In this document: positions 1 through 7,705 of the stretch, one piece after another
Layout of the letters: every line of letters begins with the position of its first letter
Position numbering within the stretch: position 1 is the stretch's first letter
Source: an uncultured Acetatifactor sp.
GTDB taxonomy: Bacteria > Bacillota > Clostridia > Lachnospirales > Lachnospiraceae
Reading direction: 5' to 3'
DNA: 64,000 nucleotides
Assembly (NCBI GenBank): GCA_910585015.1
Contig: CAJUCT010000025.1
Coordinates: 5,619-69,618, forward strand
Notes under the pieces: model-generated
Database searches by the model: none
Told to the model about the DNA's origin: nothing
The model's input: the letters and a program-made list of their open reading frames with translations, nothing else
Translations under genes and position numbers: made by a program

Positions 1-1
1 C

Positions 2-241
2 AGCCAGAGAGGTGTTGATCTGATCAGAGAGATCGCCGATATCTTTGCCGTGTGTGATGTGGACACCCAGATCATTGCTGCAAGTGTGCGCAATCCCGTT
101 CATGTTACCGACTGTGCGTTGGCTGGCGCTGATATTGCCACAGTTCCTTACGGCGTCATCGAGCAGATGACCAAGCATCCCCTGACCGACGCAGGCATCG
201 CAAAGTTCCAGGCGGACTATAAGGCAGTGTTTGGGGAATAA
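2..241 (+). CDS. Transaldolase / fructose-6-phosphate aldolase family protein (3' end only)
   Basis: The window opens inside this gene; about 79 C-terminal residues remain, ending in TAA. The visible part reads through DLIREIADIF, IIAASVRNP and GADIATVPYGVIEQM. This is the C-terminal barrel segment of the small transaldolase family (FSA/TalC type), which interconverts sugar phosphates through a Schiff-base lysine lying upstream of the window. The final FQADYKAVF helix matches the usual end of this family. Transaldolase and fructose-6-phosphate aldolase cannot be told apart from this piece. A rho-independent terminator follows within 20 bases, so the gene ends its transcript here. Confidence 0.8.
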   Translation, partial: SQRGVDLIREIADIFAVCDVDTQIIAASVRNPVHVTDCALAGADIATVPYGVIEQMTKHPLTDAGIAKFQADYKAVFGE

Positions 242-257
242 GCAAATGATTTTTACA

Positions 258-289
258 GGCCGGAGGCTATTGCTTCCGGTCTTTTTTTA
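258..289 (+). terminator. Rho-independent terminator after the aldolase gene
   Basis: An 8-bp stem (CCGGAGGC with GCTTCCGG, one G-U pair) with a short loop is followed by seven T residues. It is placed correctly to end the aldolase transcript. Confidence 0.85.
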
Positions 290-394
290 TGAAAAAACTT
301 CCATTATATTTTCAGAGAAGCAGCTAATACTAAAACCAAGATAAGCGATGACAAATCACTTACACGGCAAGGTCAGAAAGCGCCAGCGGAAAAG

Positions 395-425
395 CCAAGA
401 TAAGTGAATGTCTCACTTATCTTGG
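395..425. repeat. Perfect 13-bp inverted repeat upstream of the spore protein gene
   Basis: CCAAGATAAGTGA and TCACTTATCTTGG are perfectly complementary around a 5-base loop. A degenerate half-copy (CCAAGATAAGCGAT) starts near 333. No T-tract follows, so it is not a standard terminator. It ends about 45 bases before the spore protein start and could be an operator or an mRNA 5' hairpin; function is inferred only from position. Confidence 0.6.
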
Positions 426-471
426 ATATAGATTGCAGACAAAAAAGAAAACCGTATGGAGGTGAAAAAGA

Positions 472-669
472 ATGACAAGCAGAGCTAATAGAGTAGAAGT
501 TCCCGAGGCTAAGGCAGCTATGGATCGTTTCAAGACCGAGGTTGCTTCCGAACTGGGCGTAAACCTGAAAGAGGGTTACAACGGAGACCTGACCTCTAAG
601 GAGGCTGGTTCCATCGGCGGCGAGATGGTTCGTCGTATGATCAAGCAGCAGGAAGAGCAGATGAAGTAA
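472..669 (+). CDS. Small acid-soluble spore protein, alpha/beta type
   Basis: This 65-residue protein has the two conserved blocks of alpha/beta-type SASPs: an N-terminal helix around VPEAKAAMDRFKTEVASELG and a C-terminal segment with GDLTSKEAGSIGGEMVRRMI. These proteins coat DNA in the forespore, shift it towards an A-like form and protect it from UV and hydrolysis; the GPR protease degrades them at germination. The length is normal for the family and the start is set by GGAGGTG about 7 bases upstream. It is monocistronic, with its own terminator. Its presence is the best evidence in the window that the organism sporulates. Expression is expected from sigma-G, but I could not define a sigma-G promoter confidently. 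Confidence 0.95.
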   Translation: MTSRANRVEVPEAKAAMDRFKTEVASELGVNLKEGYNGDLTSKEAGSIGGEMVRRMIKQQEEQMK

Positions 670-689
670 AACGCTCTGACGTGCAAAAA

Positions 690-722
690 GGGGCTGTTGC
701 GTTATGCAGCAGCTCTTTTTTT
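690..722 (+). terminator. Rho-independent terminator after the SASP gene
   Basis: A GGCTGTTGC/GCAGCAGCT stem with loop GTTAT is followed by a C and seven T residues, about 20 bases after the stop codon. Confidence 0.85.
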
Positions 723-796
723 GCCTATTAGGAACTGCATCCACTACAAAGTCAGAGAAGATGGGCGGATCCTGAGTCGGGCGACCTATGTGTGAC

Positions 797-1005
797 GCAT
801 TGTTCTTCTGCGTGGATGGCCTGTCCGGGTTCAAATAGGATATTGGTGCAGTGTTCCCCAGGCCCAGATACAGCGCTGCGTCATCCACATGCTGTGCAAT
901 TCGTTCAAATACGTGAATTACAGCGACTTAAAGAAATTCTCATCTGACTTCAAGACGGTGTACAATGCCCCAAACGAGAAGGCGGGCCTGGATGCAAAGG
1001 CCGGG
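797..1005 (+). pseudogene. IS256-family (mutator-type) transposase fragment
   Basis: One frame reads FFCVDGLSGFK, then a stop, then DIGAVFP. After a frameshift near 864-872, the next frame reads QRCVIHMLCNSFKYV and DLKKFSSDFKTVYNAP. These match the DDE-domain stretch of IS256-type transposases (CVDGLTGF... QRCIIHQIRNSLKYV... ADLKPIYTAP). The N and C termini and terminal inverted repeats are absent, so it is a dead internal fragment. It is the first of several broken mobile-element pieces lying between the spore protein gene and pyrE. Confidence 0.75.
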
Positions 1006-1048
1006 TGTGGGCAGAGCCCACAGAAAAGTTCTCTTGAGTAGACATATC

Positions 1049-1249
1049 AGTATTGCAAAAAAAGCAGAAATTTGGTGTGAGCGTCTTAGTAGAATAATGA
1101 GAGAAAGCGGTTATACACAGAAGAAATCTTTATATGAGTATAAAGAATGATATGGAGGAGGAACGCAAGCTAATATAAGCAGATGGCATAGAGTAGGAAG
1201 TAAAATAGAAGGTGAAAAGATAATTGGGTTTTTAAGTTTTTCCAGCCAC
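1049..1249 (+). pseudogene. Remnant of a helix-turn-helix protein of clostridial mobile elements
   Basis: The plus-strand frame reads CERLSRIMRESGYTQ, then YEYKE, an in-frame TGA near 1148, then YGGGTQANISRW and KIEGEKIIGF. I recognise the pattern TQ-K..L..YKE..GGGTQA..S+W from small DNA-binding proteins in clostridial elements and phages. The family identification is from memory and only moderate. The stop codon and the missing C-terminal part make it non-functional. No ribosome binding site or plausible start is visible. Confidence 0.4.
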
Positions 1250-1374
1250 ATCATTGATTTACGGGGCTGTTGGCGGTATAATAAAACTGTCAGCAGTTCC
1301 GTTTCTTTTTTAGAAAAGGAGCGACGAATAAATAATCGAATAGACGCAATCTATGCAATACAATCGTACACAAA

Positions 1375-1584
1375 AAGGACAGCATTTCCATTGAAAGCCA
1401 GAGTGAGTTTTGCAAATACGAATTGAAAGGCGGTAGTTGCAGGGAATACACAGACAAAGGATACAGCGGCAAGAACACAGATAGTCCGAAGCTTCAAGAG
1501 TTGGTGCAGGATATTAAAAAGGGTCTGATTGCGAAAGTCATTGTCTGCAAACTTGACCGTATCAGAAAAATTAGCAATTATTGA
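1375..1584 (+). pseudogene. Serine recombinase N-terminal domain fragment
   Basis: The frame reads KDSISIESQSEFCKYEL, EYTDKGYSGKNTDSPKLQEL and IAKVIVCKLDRIRKIS before a stop. This is the catalytic-domain region of resolvase/invertase-type recombinases, including the YxDxGxSGKNTDRP and V-KLDRI-R segments. The N-terminal catalytic serine region is degraded, and everything after the LDRI motif (the domain linker and the large C-terminal DNA-binding domain) is gone. It is a decayed site-specific recombinase from a Tn4451-like or phage element. Confidence 0.75.
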
Positions 1585-1744
1585 GGCGGAGACCGACTTA
1601 AGAAAGAAAGTGGTGAGCATGTGCAACCTGAGTCAGGGAATAAGAGAAGATGCAGGGGCAGAAACACAGGCAGGAATCATTATGAATATGCTCAAGAACG
1701 GGGAGACCTATTACTATGAGTGTTTAATTAGTAAAACCGATTGA
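1585..1744 (+). pseudogene. Possible C-terminal fragment of an Rpn/PD-(D/E)XK transposase-like protein
   Basis: The frame shows LRKKVVSMCNLSQGI, a GAETQAG stretch and MNMLKNGE before TGA. The MCNLSQGI segment followed by a charged tail resembles the end of Rpn-family recombination-promoting nucleases, which are abundant in this bacterial group. No start codon with a ribosome binding site is present and the catalytic N-terminal domain is missing. The assignment is tentative; it may simply be decayed coding sequence. Confidence 0.3.
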
Positions 1745-1844
1745 AAATTTAAGAGCTTTATGGTAGTATGAAAAAGATGTTTGGTATCCTTTCCTAATAT
1801 ACTGTATGCAGGAAGGAGAACAAACGGGTAAATCTCTTAACTAG

Positions 1845-2305
1845 GAAAGAATTAGGTAAAGGTATTACGCAAAGGAAGGACTGGATTTAGCAGGGAAGTT
1901 TTTCAACCGGTTTGGTAAAAAGCAGTCAAAGCTTTAGAGACTTTGAGAAGGCTAAAAGTTCAAAGACAAAAGATTTTACTAAAAAATGCAGTAAATACAC
2001 ATGATGAGTATAAGGATTTGGTTTTTGTCACCAAGAACAATCGACCCACGCAGCAATTCATTGTACATGAATGTATAGATGTGGTGACAAGACATATTCA
2101 GGAGAATAAGCCGGACTTTGAGCGGTTTTCTCCGCATTGTTTTCACCATACTTTTGCGACATGGGCTATTGAAAACAGGATGCGGCCAAAGAGTCTGCAA
2201 AAGATACTCGACCATGGTTCGCTGCATATGACAATGGATCTCTACTGTCATGTGACAGAAGATACTCTGCATGATACAATGAGCCTGATGGAAAAGTGTG
2301 TATAG
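1845..2305 (+). pseudogene. Tn916-type tyrosine integrase, broken
   Basis: A short N-terminal piece reads RKELGKGITQRKDW, as at the start of Tn916 Int, and is followed by a stop and frame changes. A 120-codon stretch then carries the C-terminal catalytic domain: NRPTQQFIVHECID, FSPHCFHHTFATWAIE, KSLQKILDHGS and MTMDLYCHVTEDTL. The internal core-binding region is deleted. The usual HxxR box (PHTFRHTFAT) reads HCFHH here, so the catalytic arginine is histidine; the LxHGS box and the active tyrosine (DLYCHV) remain. It is therefore both truncated and point-mutated. It ends 90 bases before pyrE and marks a former integrative element. Confidence 0.85.
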
Positions 2306-2394
2306 GCTGGAACTTGGCACAAAAGTGTGTAGTGGAGTGCTTTGAGAGAAAGATACAGGCGGAAAGCCTTGAAAACAGGAGGTTATAAGATAGA

Positions 2395-3069
2395 ATGGAA
2401 CAGTATAAACAGGAATTTATCGAGTTCATGGTGGACAGCAAGGTGCTGAAGTTTGGTGAGTTCATCTTAAAGAGCGGCAGGAAATCCCCCTTTTTCATGA
2501 ATGCAGGGGCTTATGTGACCGGGGCGCAGCTGAAGAAGCTGGGGGAGTATTATGCCAGAGCCATCCATGACAACTACGGGGATGATTTTGACGTGCTGTT
2601 CGGGCCGGCCTACAAGGGGATTCCCTTGAGCGTGGCCACCACTATCGCCTACAGCGAACTGTATGGGAAGGAGATCCGTTATTGCTCCAACCGCAAGGAA
2701 GTCAAAGACCATGGAGATGTGGGCATCCTGCTGGGCAGCAAGCTGAAGGACGGGGACAGGGTGGTGATCATCGAGGATGTGACCACCTCCGGCAAATCCA
2801 TCGAGGAGACCTTCCCGATCTTAAAGGGACAGGCGGACGTGGAGATCAAGGGGCTGATGGTATCTCTGAACCGTATGGAGAAGGGGCTGGGCGGCAAGGT
2901 GAGCGCCCTGCAGGAGATCCGGGAAAAGTACGGCTTTGAGGCCAGGGCTATTGTCTCCATGGGAGAGGTCATCGAACATCTGCACAACAAACCCTACAGA
3001 GGAGAGATACTGATTGATGATACGCTGAAGAAGGCGATTGACGCTTACTATGCGGAATATGGCGCGTAG
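2395..3069 (+). CDS. pyrE: Orotate phosphoribosyltransferase
   Basis: PyrE condenses orotate with PRPP to give OMP, the fifth step of UMP synthesis, in the cytosol. The 224-residue protein has the PRPP-binding loop VVIIEDVTTSGKS at about residues 122-134, the diagnostic type I phosphoribosyltransferase motif. It also has an N-terminal KFGEFILKSGRKSPFF segment and the CSNRKEVKDHG flexible loop that supplies active-site lysine and histidine. The ATG is preceded by CAGGAGG with 9 bases spacing. It stands apart from the other pyrimidine genes here (carA/carB lie 36 kb away) and directly follows the mobile-element debris. Length and motifs indicate an intact enzyme. Confidence 0.96.
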   Translation: MEQYKQEFIEFMVDSKVLKFGEFILKSGRKSPFFMNAGAYVTGAQLKKLGEYYARAIHDNYGDDFDVLFGPAYKGIPLSVATTIAYSELYGKEIRYCSNRKEVKDHGDVGILLGSKLKDGDRVVIIEDVTTSGKSIEETFPILKGQADVEIKGLMVSLNRMEKGLGGKVSALQEIREKYGFEARAIVSMGEVIEHLHNKPYRGEILIDDTLKKAIDAYYAEYGA

Positions 3070-3133
3070 CGGGAAAGGACAAACTTTACGCCAGGGGCCG
3101 TGTATATGTAAGGGCGCTGGCTAAGGAAAAGGG

Positions 3134-3180
3134 GTAACGCGATATTGCAGGCGAACCATCTATCTGCAGGAAAGGGGTAA
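3134..3180 (+). repeat. Dispersed hairpin repeat, family 1, copy A
   Basis: The unit begins TAACGCGATATTGCAGG, continues through a less conserved centre and ends CTGCAGGAAAGGGGTAA. It matches copies near 6.0, 9.7 and 16.8 kb. Its right end (GGAAAGGGG) lies 6-8 bases before the next ATG and so acts as that gene's ribosome binding site. Confidence 0.65.
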
Positions 3181-3182
3181 AT

Positions 3183-3335
3183 ATGGAAGAAAGAGTGTAT
3201 AAGGTTATGAGAGGGGCAGGCGCCCTCAATATCACATTGGGCGTGGTGACATTGGTGTTGGGGCTGGTCAGTGGAATTTTGCTGATTATAGGCGGAGCTA
3301 AACTGCTTGCAGGGAAGTCAAAGATCCTGTTTTAA
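3183..3335 (+). CDS. Small membrane protein (50 residues), uncharacterised
   Basis: The 50-residue product starts MEERVYKVMRGAG and is followed by one long hydrophobic stretch, roughly residues 15-38, rich in glycine, valine and leucine, then a short basic tail ending GKSKILF. It looks like a one- or two-pass hairpin membrane peptide. The start is supported by AAAGGGG from repeat copy A. The gene for another small membrane protein starts 19 bases after its stop, so the two probably share a transcript. I do not recognise a family and assign no function. Confidence 0.6.
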   Translation: MEERVYKVMRGAGALNITLGVVTLVLGLVSGILLIIGGAKLLAGKSKILF

Positions 3336-3353
3336 ACGGATCGGGGGATCGTT

Positions 3354-3674
3354 ATGTCACAGAAAAAGAATTATATGTTTACAAACCGCAGGCATTCGGA
3401 AAAAGCGATTATGTCTACGGTTTTTGGTGTTTTATGCACAGTGTCGCTGGTGATAGTTGTTGTTCTATCTTACAGCCGCAGCGGAGATGTCCCCGCCGGA
3501 TATGGTTTCACAGGACTGTTTGCCGCTATATTATCCCTGGTGGGGATGCTGCTGGGAGTGCTGGCCCTGCGGGAGGCGGACAGATTTAAGTTGTTTGGGT
3601 GGCTGGGAATACTGCTCAATGGCGTAAGTCTGGGCGCAGTCAGCGGGATTCTGTATGCAGCCTCTTATCTATAG
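3354..3674 (+). CDS. Small three-helix membrane protein, DUF6142-like
   Basis: The 106-residue protein has a cytoplasmic N-terminal NYMFTNRRHSEKAIMS segment and three hydrophobic helices at about residues 21-40, 53-74 and 81-104. The F/Y-TN+-HSEK start and the GYGF-G segment between helices 1 and 2 fit a group of uncharacterised Lachnospiraceae proteins that I recall as DUF6142. That label is from memory and is moderate. It is encoded 19 bases after the 50-residue membrane protein. Function is unknown; the conserved charged N terminus suggests interaction with a cytoplasmic partner. Confidence 0.65.
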   Translation: MSQKKNYMFTNRRHSEKAIMSTVFGVLCTVSLVIVVVLSYSRSGDVPAGYGFTGLFAAILSLVGMLLGVLALREADRFKLFGWLGILLNGVSLGAVSGILYAASYL

Positions 3675-3755
3675 GGCTAAAGAGGGAAATTCAGTATGAA
3701 GAAATTATTCTAAAGCAGGAAACAAGTGAAAGACTTATACAGGAAGGTGACAAAA

Positions 3756-5804
3756 ATGGAACAGAAACAGGGTGAAAACGCAGAAGTGTTACAGGAAAGA
3801 TATGAGTTGGTTCTGGAACGGATCAAAGAGATAGGGGCAGAGGGCATGGGCCATCCGGCGCTGGATGCGTATTTCAGAAAGACGGCGGCCTTTTTACAGA
3901 AACTGAGTGATTATTATGCCTTCGTGGATCAGGGGCATATGCGGGATGCGCAGCTGGAGCAGCTGCAGACGTGGAATCATGATCTGTATGAGGATATTCT
4001 GCCGGAGCATTACGGTGAGAGTTGGGGCAACCCGGCCTATGGAACGGCACAGATGGACGAGAAGTGGGGACAGCTTCTGGCTTACGTCTATAAGACACTG
4101 CGGGACGGCATTGTTCCGGCGGCCCAGGGGGATCTGGAGGATGTGCTGGTCCGCATGGAGCTGCTGGTGGAGATCTACAGCACCTGCGTCGGGACATGGC
4201 AGGAGGAGCAGCAACTGCCGCCCTATGAGACTATCCAGCAGATAGTTTATTGGCACAACAGCGATTATTCCGACATAAGAGCGGAGAAATCCATCAGAGA
4301 GATGGCTTGTCCCGAAGGAAATCCGGCTGTGGAAATCATCATGGAGGCGGATCTGGAGGATGTGCGCTATCTGTACCGCTATGGCCTGTATGTGACAGAG
4401 AACGAACTGGAGATTGCCAGATTTCTGTGCAGCCTTCCTCAGGAAACTATTGACATCATGGCGGATACCTATACGGAGGGCTACCGAATCGGTTTTGAGG
4501 TGACAGGAAAAGACCTGTCCATAAAAAAGACGGTGGATCTGTATTACCATATCGGTTTTGAGAGGATGCTGCACAAGGCAGTGGGAAATTTTGCTCTGCT
4601 GGGGCTCAAACCGGTGGTCAGGGATGTGAATCTGGAGGGCGCCAAGCCCAATAGACAGTATAGCTATGACCACAAGAACGACCATGGGCTGTTCTGGGAT
4701 AAAGCTCTGATGCAGCGTAAGCTGGAGGTGATGAAGACAGCATACGAGCGTTATAAGCAGGAACTCAGGGGGTATGCGGGGCCTGCGGTCGTGGAGATTT
4801 TCGGAGAGGAGCCCTTTACGCCGGAGAGTAAGCCCCAGGCGGTAAAACTGTCCCCGGAACAGCAGAAGCTGTGGGTGGAGTACAACGCCAAGGTCATGGA
4901 ACTCTATACACAGTACATTCCCATGCCGGAGCGCAGCTTTACCATCATCGCTTTTCCCGTGCCGGAGATCGGTGAGGATTTCCGAAAGATTTTTGAGGAT
5001 ACCATCAAGGTCAACACCCTGGACTACATGAAATACCGACAGATCCAACAGTGCCTCATAGATGCCTTGGATCAGGCGGATCATGTGGAAATCAAAGGCA
5101 TGAACGGGAATGTCACGGATCTGTCCGTGAATTTATGGAAGCTGCAAAATCCGGAGAAGGAGACCATTTTTGAAAATTGCGTGGCAGACGTGAATATTCC
5201 GGTGGGAGAGGTATTCACTTCTCCGGTGCTTGAAGGAACAAGCGGCGTACTGCATGTATCAAAAGTATTTTTAAACGGTCTGGAATATAAAAATTTGTCT
5301 ATAACATTCCGGGACGGCATGATCACGGACTACGGCTGCGGTAATTTCCCGGATGCGGAAGAGGGACGGCGCTATATCAAGGAAAATGTGCTGTTCCACC
5401 GGGATACCCTGCCTATAGGCGAGTTCGCCATCGGTACCAATACCACCGCCTATGTGATGGCCCGGAAGTGGGGGATTGAGAATAAGATGCCCATTCTGAT
5501 CGCGGAAAAGACAGGCCCTCATTTTGCCGTGGGAGACACCTGTTATACCCATGCGGAGGACGTGATAGTATATAATCCCGACGGCAAGGAAATTGTGGCC
5601 AGGGAAAATGAGAAATCCCGGCTGCGGGACACTGCTCCTGCGGAGGCATATTTCAACTGCCACACGGATATTACGCTCCCCTTCGACGAATTGGGGGAAC
5701 TGACGGCGGTGAAGAAGGACGGCACCCGGATTCCCATTATTGCAAAGGGACGCTTTGTGCTGCCGGGCAGCGAGGCGCTGAACGAGCCGCTGGAGCAGGC
5801 ATGA
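3756..5804 (+). CDS. Aminopeptidase, M29 (AmpS/PepS) family
   Basis: This predicted metal-dependent aminopeptidase removes N-terminal residues from peptides in the cytosol. The C-terminal 400 residues carry the M29 metal-site blocks: VGEVFTSPVLEGTSG, IGEFAIGTNT and EKTGPHFAVGDTCYTHAED. These contain the Glu, His and Asp ligands expected for the dinuclear site. The 682-residue length is well above the about 410 of classical AmpS; the first 280 residues are an extra, largely helical and acidic N-terminal part. I start at the ATG preceded by AGGAAGGTG rather than the GTG 30 bases upstream, which lacks a good ribosome binding site. The gene is probably monocistronic. An extended clostridial M29 form is the most likely identity. 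Confidence 0.85.
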   Translation: MEQKQGENAEVLQERYELVLERIKEIGAEGMGHPALDAYFRKTAAFLQKLSDYYAFVDQGHMRDAQLEQLQTWNHDLYEDILPEHYGESWGNPAYGTAQMDEKWGQLLAYVYKTLRDGIVPAAQGDLEDVLVRMELLVEIYSTCVGTWQEEQQLPPYETIQQIVYWHNSDYSDIRAEKSIREMACPEGNPAVEIIMEADLEDVRYLYRYGLYVTENELEIARFLCSLPQETIDIMADTYTEGYRIGFEVTGKDLSIKKTVDLYYHIGFERMLHKAVGNFALLGLKPVVRDVNLEGAKPNRQYSYDHKNDHGLFWDKALMQRKLEVMKTAYERYKQELRGYAGPAVVEIFGEEPFTPESKPQAVKLSPEQQKLWVEYNAKVMELYTQYIPMPERSFTIIAFPVPEIGEDFRKIFEDTIKVNTLDYMKYRQIQQCLIDALDQADHVEIKGMNGNVTDLSVNLWKLQNPEKETIFENCVADVNIPVGEVFTSPVLEGTSGVLHVSKVFLNGLEYKNLSITFRDGMITDYGCGNFPDAEEGRRYIKENVLFHRDTLPIGEFAIGTNTTAYVMARKWGIENKMPILIAEKTGPHFAVGDTCYTHAEDVIVYNPDGKEIVARENEKSRLRDTAPAEAYFNCHTDITLPFDELGELTAVKKDGTRIPIIAKGRFVLPGSEALNEPLEQA

Positions 5805-5899
5805 ACAGAGCAGGAAAAGCCCGGCCTGGGATATGCGGTAACTAGGAAAATATGAATGAAAGTTAAGAAAGGGCTCACCGCAAAATAAGTAAAAAACCC

Positions 5900-5928
5900 T
5901 TGCATACCTGCACTAAATCTAGTACACT
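5900..5928 (+). promoter_or_regulatory. Sigma-A-type promoter for the purE cluster
   Basis: TTGCAT and TACACT are separated by exactly 17 bases, about 185 bases before purE. The long leader between them contains dispersed repeat copy B. No purine riboswitch or PurR box could be recognised in the leader. Confidence 0.6.
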
Positions 5929-5964
5929 GTAATATATAATTGATCTTAAAATGTTGATAGATAA

Positions 5965-6043
5965 GGTAAGTTTGGATGTTTCGCATCCAAATACTGATTG
6001 ATGCAGTATCGCAGGCACGGCCAGCGGTATGCGGGAAAGAGGT
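5965..6043 (+). repeat. Dispersed hairpin repeat, family 1, copy B (two hairpins)
   Basis: Hairpin 1 is TTTGGATG/CATCCAAA around a 5-base loop (5971-5991). Hairpin 2 spans GCAGTATCGCAGGCACGG and CCAGCGGTATGC, followed by GGGAAAGAGGTAAG. The same two-hairpin order appears in the copy at 16.8 kb. Apart from this repeat, the 300 bases between the aminopeptidase and purE hold only the promoter upstream. Confidence 0.7.
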
Positions 6044-6113
6044 AAGCCGGAGCGCCAGGGACTACTCCCGGGGCATAGCTGCGGCGGGCCGTAAATAGAT
6101 GGAGGAATCGAAT

Positions 6114-6632
6114 ATGGCAAAAGTCGGTATTGTTATGGGCAGCGACTCGGATATGCCCATTATGGCAAAGGCCGCCGATGTATTGGAGGAACTGGGAATC
6201 TCCTATGAGATGACCATTATCTCCGCACACCGGGAGCCGGACGTGTTTTTTGAATATGCAGGAAGCGCCGAGGAGAGGGGCTTTAAGGTTATTATAGCAG
6301 GGGCGGGCATGGCGGCCCATCTGCCGGGCATGTGTGCGGCGATCTTTCCCATGCCGGTGATCGGTATTCCCATGCACACTACATCTCTGGGGGGCAGGGA
6401 CTCTCTGTATTCCATAGTGCAGATGCCATCCGGCATTCCGGTGGCTACTGTGGCCATAAATGGCGGCGCTAACGCGGCTCTGCTGGCGGCCAAGATCCTG
6501 GCCACCTCTGATGAGGCGCTGCTGCAGAAGCTGAAGGAGTACAGCGAAAATCTGAAAAACCAGGTTCAGGCCAAGGATGCAAAGCTGAAAGAGCAGGGCT
6601 ACAAGGCTTATCTGGAAGGGATGAAAAAATAG
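6114..6632 (+). CDS. purE: N5-carboxyaminoimidazole ribonucleotide mutase
   Basis: PurE moves the carboxyl group of N5-CAIR to C4 of the imidazole, giving CAIR in de novo purine synthesis. The 172-residue protein opens with VGIVMGSDSDMP and has TIISAHREP, IIAGAGMAAHLPG and QMPSGIPVATVAI, the class I PurE signature loops around the active-site histidine. The ATG is chosen because the earlier in-frame ATG overlaps the ribosome binding site GGAGG, which lies 8 bases before this start. It is first in a cluster with purM, purN and purD. Class I PurE normally needs a PurK partner, which is not in this window. Confidence 0.95.
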   Translation: MAKVGIVMGSDSDMPIMAKAADVLEELGISYEMTIISAHREPDVFFEYAGSAEERGFKVIIAGAGMAAHLPGMCAAIFPMPVIGIPMHTTSLGGRDSLYSIVQMPSGIPVATVAINGGANAALLAAKILATSDEALLQKLKEYSENLKNQVQAKDAKLKEQGYKAYLEGMKK

Positions 6633-6679
6633 CTATCGAAAATATACGGCATTTAAAATAAGAAAGGCGGATCATACAT

Positions 6680-7705
6680 ATGGATTACAAGAAGGCTGGT
6701 GTGGATATCGAGGCGGGCTATAAATCCGTGGAACTGATGAAGAAGCATGTAAAAGAGACCATGCGTCCCGAGGTGATGGGAGGGCTGGGCGGTTTTTCCG
6801 GTGCTTTTTCCCTGGATGCCATCAAGAATATGGAACATCCGGTGCTGTTGTCCGGTACGGACGGTGTGGGCACTAAGCTGAAACTGGCAATGGTGCTGGA
6901 CCGGCATGATACTATCGGCATTGACTGTGTGGCCATGTGTGTGAATGATGTGGCCTGCGCGGGGGGAGAGCCGCTGTTTTTCCTGGACTATATCGCCTGC
7001 GGAAAGAATTACCCGGAGAAGATTGCCACTATTGTGAGGGGTGTGGCCGAGGGATGCAAGATGGCCGGCGCCGCTCTGGTGGGCGGGGAGACCGCGGAAC
7101 ATCCGGGTATGATGCCGGAGGACGACTATGACATTGCGGGATTTGCCGTGGGTGTGGTGGAACAGAAGGATCTGATTACCGGAGAGAACCTAAAGCCCGG
7201 TGATGTCCTGGTAGCCATAGCCTCCTCCGGTGTACACAGCAATGGCTTTTCTTTGGTGCGCAAGGTCTTTGACATGACAAAGGAGAGTCTGGATACCTAT
7301 TATGACGAACTGGGGCAGACTCTGGGAGAGGCGCTGCTGACGCCTACCCGGATCTATGTGAAGGCCATGAAGTCCGTGAAAGACGCGGGGGTGACTGTCA
7401 AGGGCTGCAGCCATATTACCGGCGGCGGTTTCTATGAGAATATTCCCCGGATGCTGCCGGAGGGGGTCAATGCACATGTGCGCACCGACAGTTATCAGGT
7501 TCCGGCCATTTTCAAACTTTTGCAGGAAAAAGGCGGTATTGCGGACCAGATGATGTACAACACCTATAACATGGGTATCGGTATGCTGCTGGCGGTGGAA
7601 CCGGCGGATGCGGAGAAAACCGTGGCCGCCATAGAGGCATCCGGTGAGAAGGCCTGGATCGCGGGAACCTGCCAGGCAGGGGAAAAGGGAGTGACCTTAT
7701 GCTGA
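6680..7705 (+). CDS. purM: Phosphoribosylformylglycinamidine cyclo-ligase (AIR synthetase)
   Basis: PurM closes the imidazole ring, converting FGAM to AIR with ATP. The 341-residue protein shows the N-terminal YKKAGVDIEAG start, GFSGAFSLD, the ATP loop LSGTDGVGTKLKLA and VGGETAEHPGMM, then the C-terminal SGVHSNGFSLVR block. These are hallmark segments of the PurM/PurL/SelD/HypE superfamily. Its length is normal. It begins 47 bases after purE with a GAAAGGCGG-type ribosome binding site, and its last 7 bases overlap the start of purN, indicating translational coupling. Confidence 0.96.
   Translation: MDYKKAGVDIEAGYKSVELMKKHVKETMRPEVMGGLGGFSGAFSLDAIKNMEHPVLLSGTDGVGTKLKLAMVLDRHDTIGIDCVAMCVNDVACAGGEPLFFLDYIACGKNYPEKIATIVRGVAEGCKMAGAALVGGETAEHPGMMPEDDYDIAGFAVGVVEQKDLITGENLKPGDVLVAIASSGVHSNGFSLVRKVFDMTKESLDTYYDELGQTLGEALLTPTRIYVKAMKSVKDAGVTVKGCSHITGGGFYENIPRMLPEGVNAHVRTDSYQVPAIFKLLQEKGGIADQMMYNTYNMGIGMLLAVEPADAEKTVAAIEASGEKAWIAGTCQAGEKGVTLC

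Noticed and set aside
5929..6113. Purine riboswitch in the purE leader
   Set aside because: I could not find the conserved three-way junction core of the purine riboswitch; the palindromes there belong to the dispersed repeat family.
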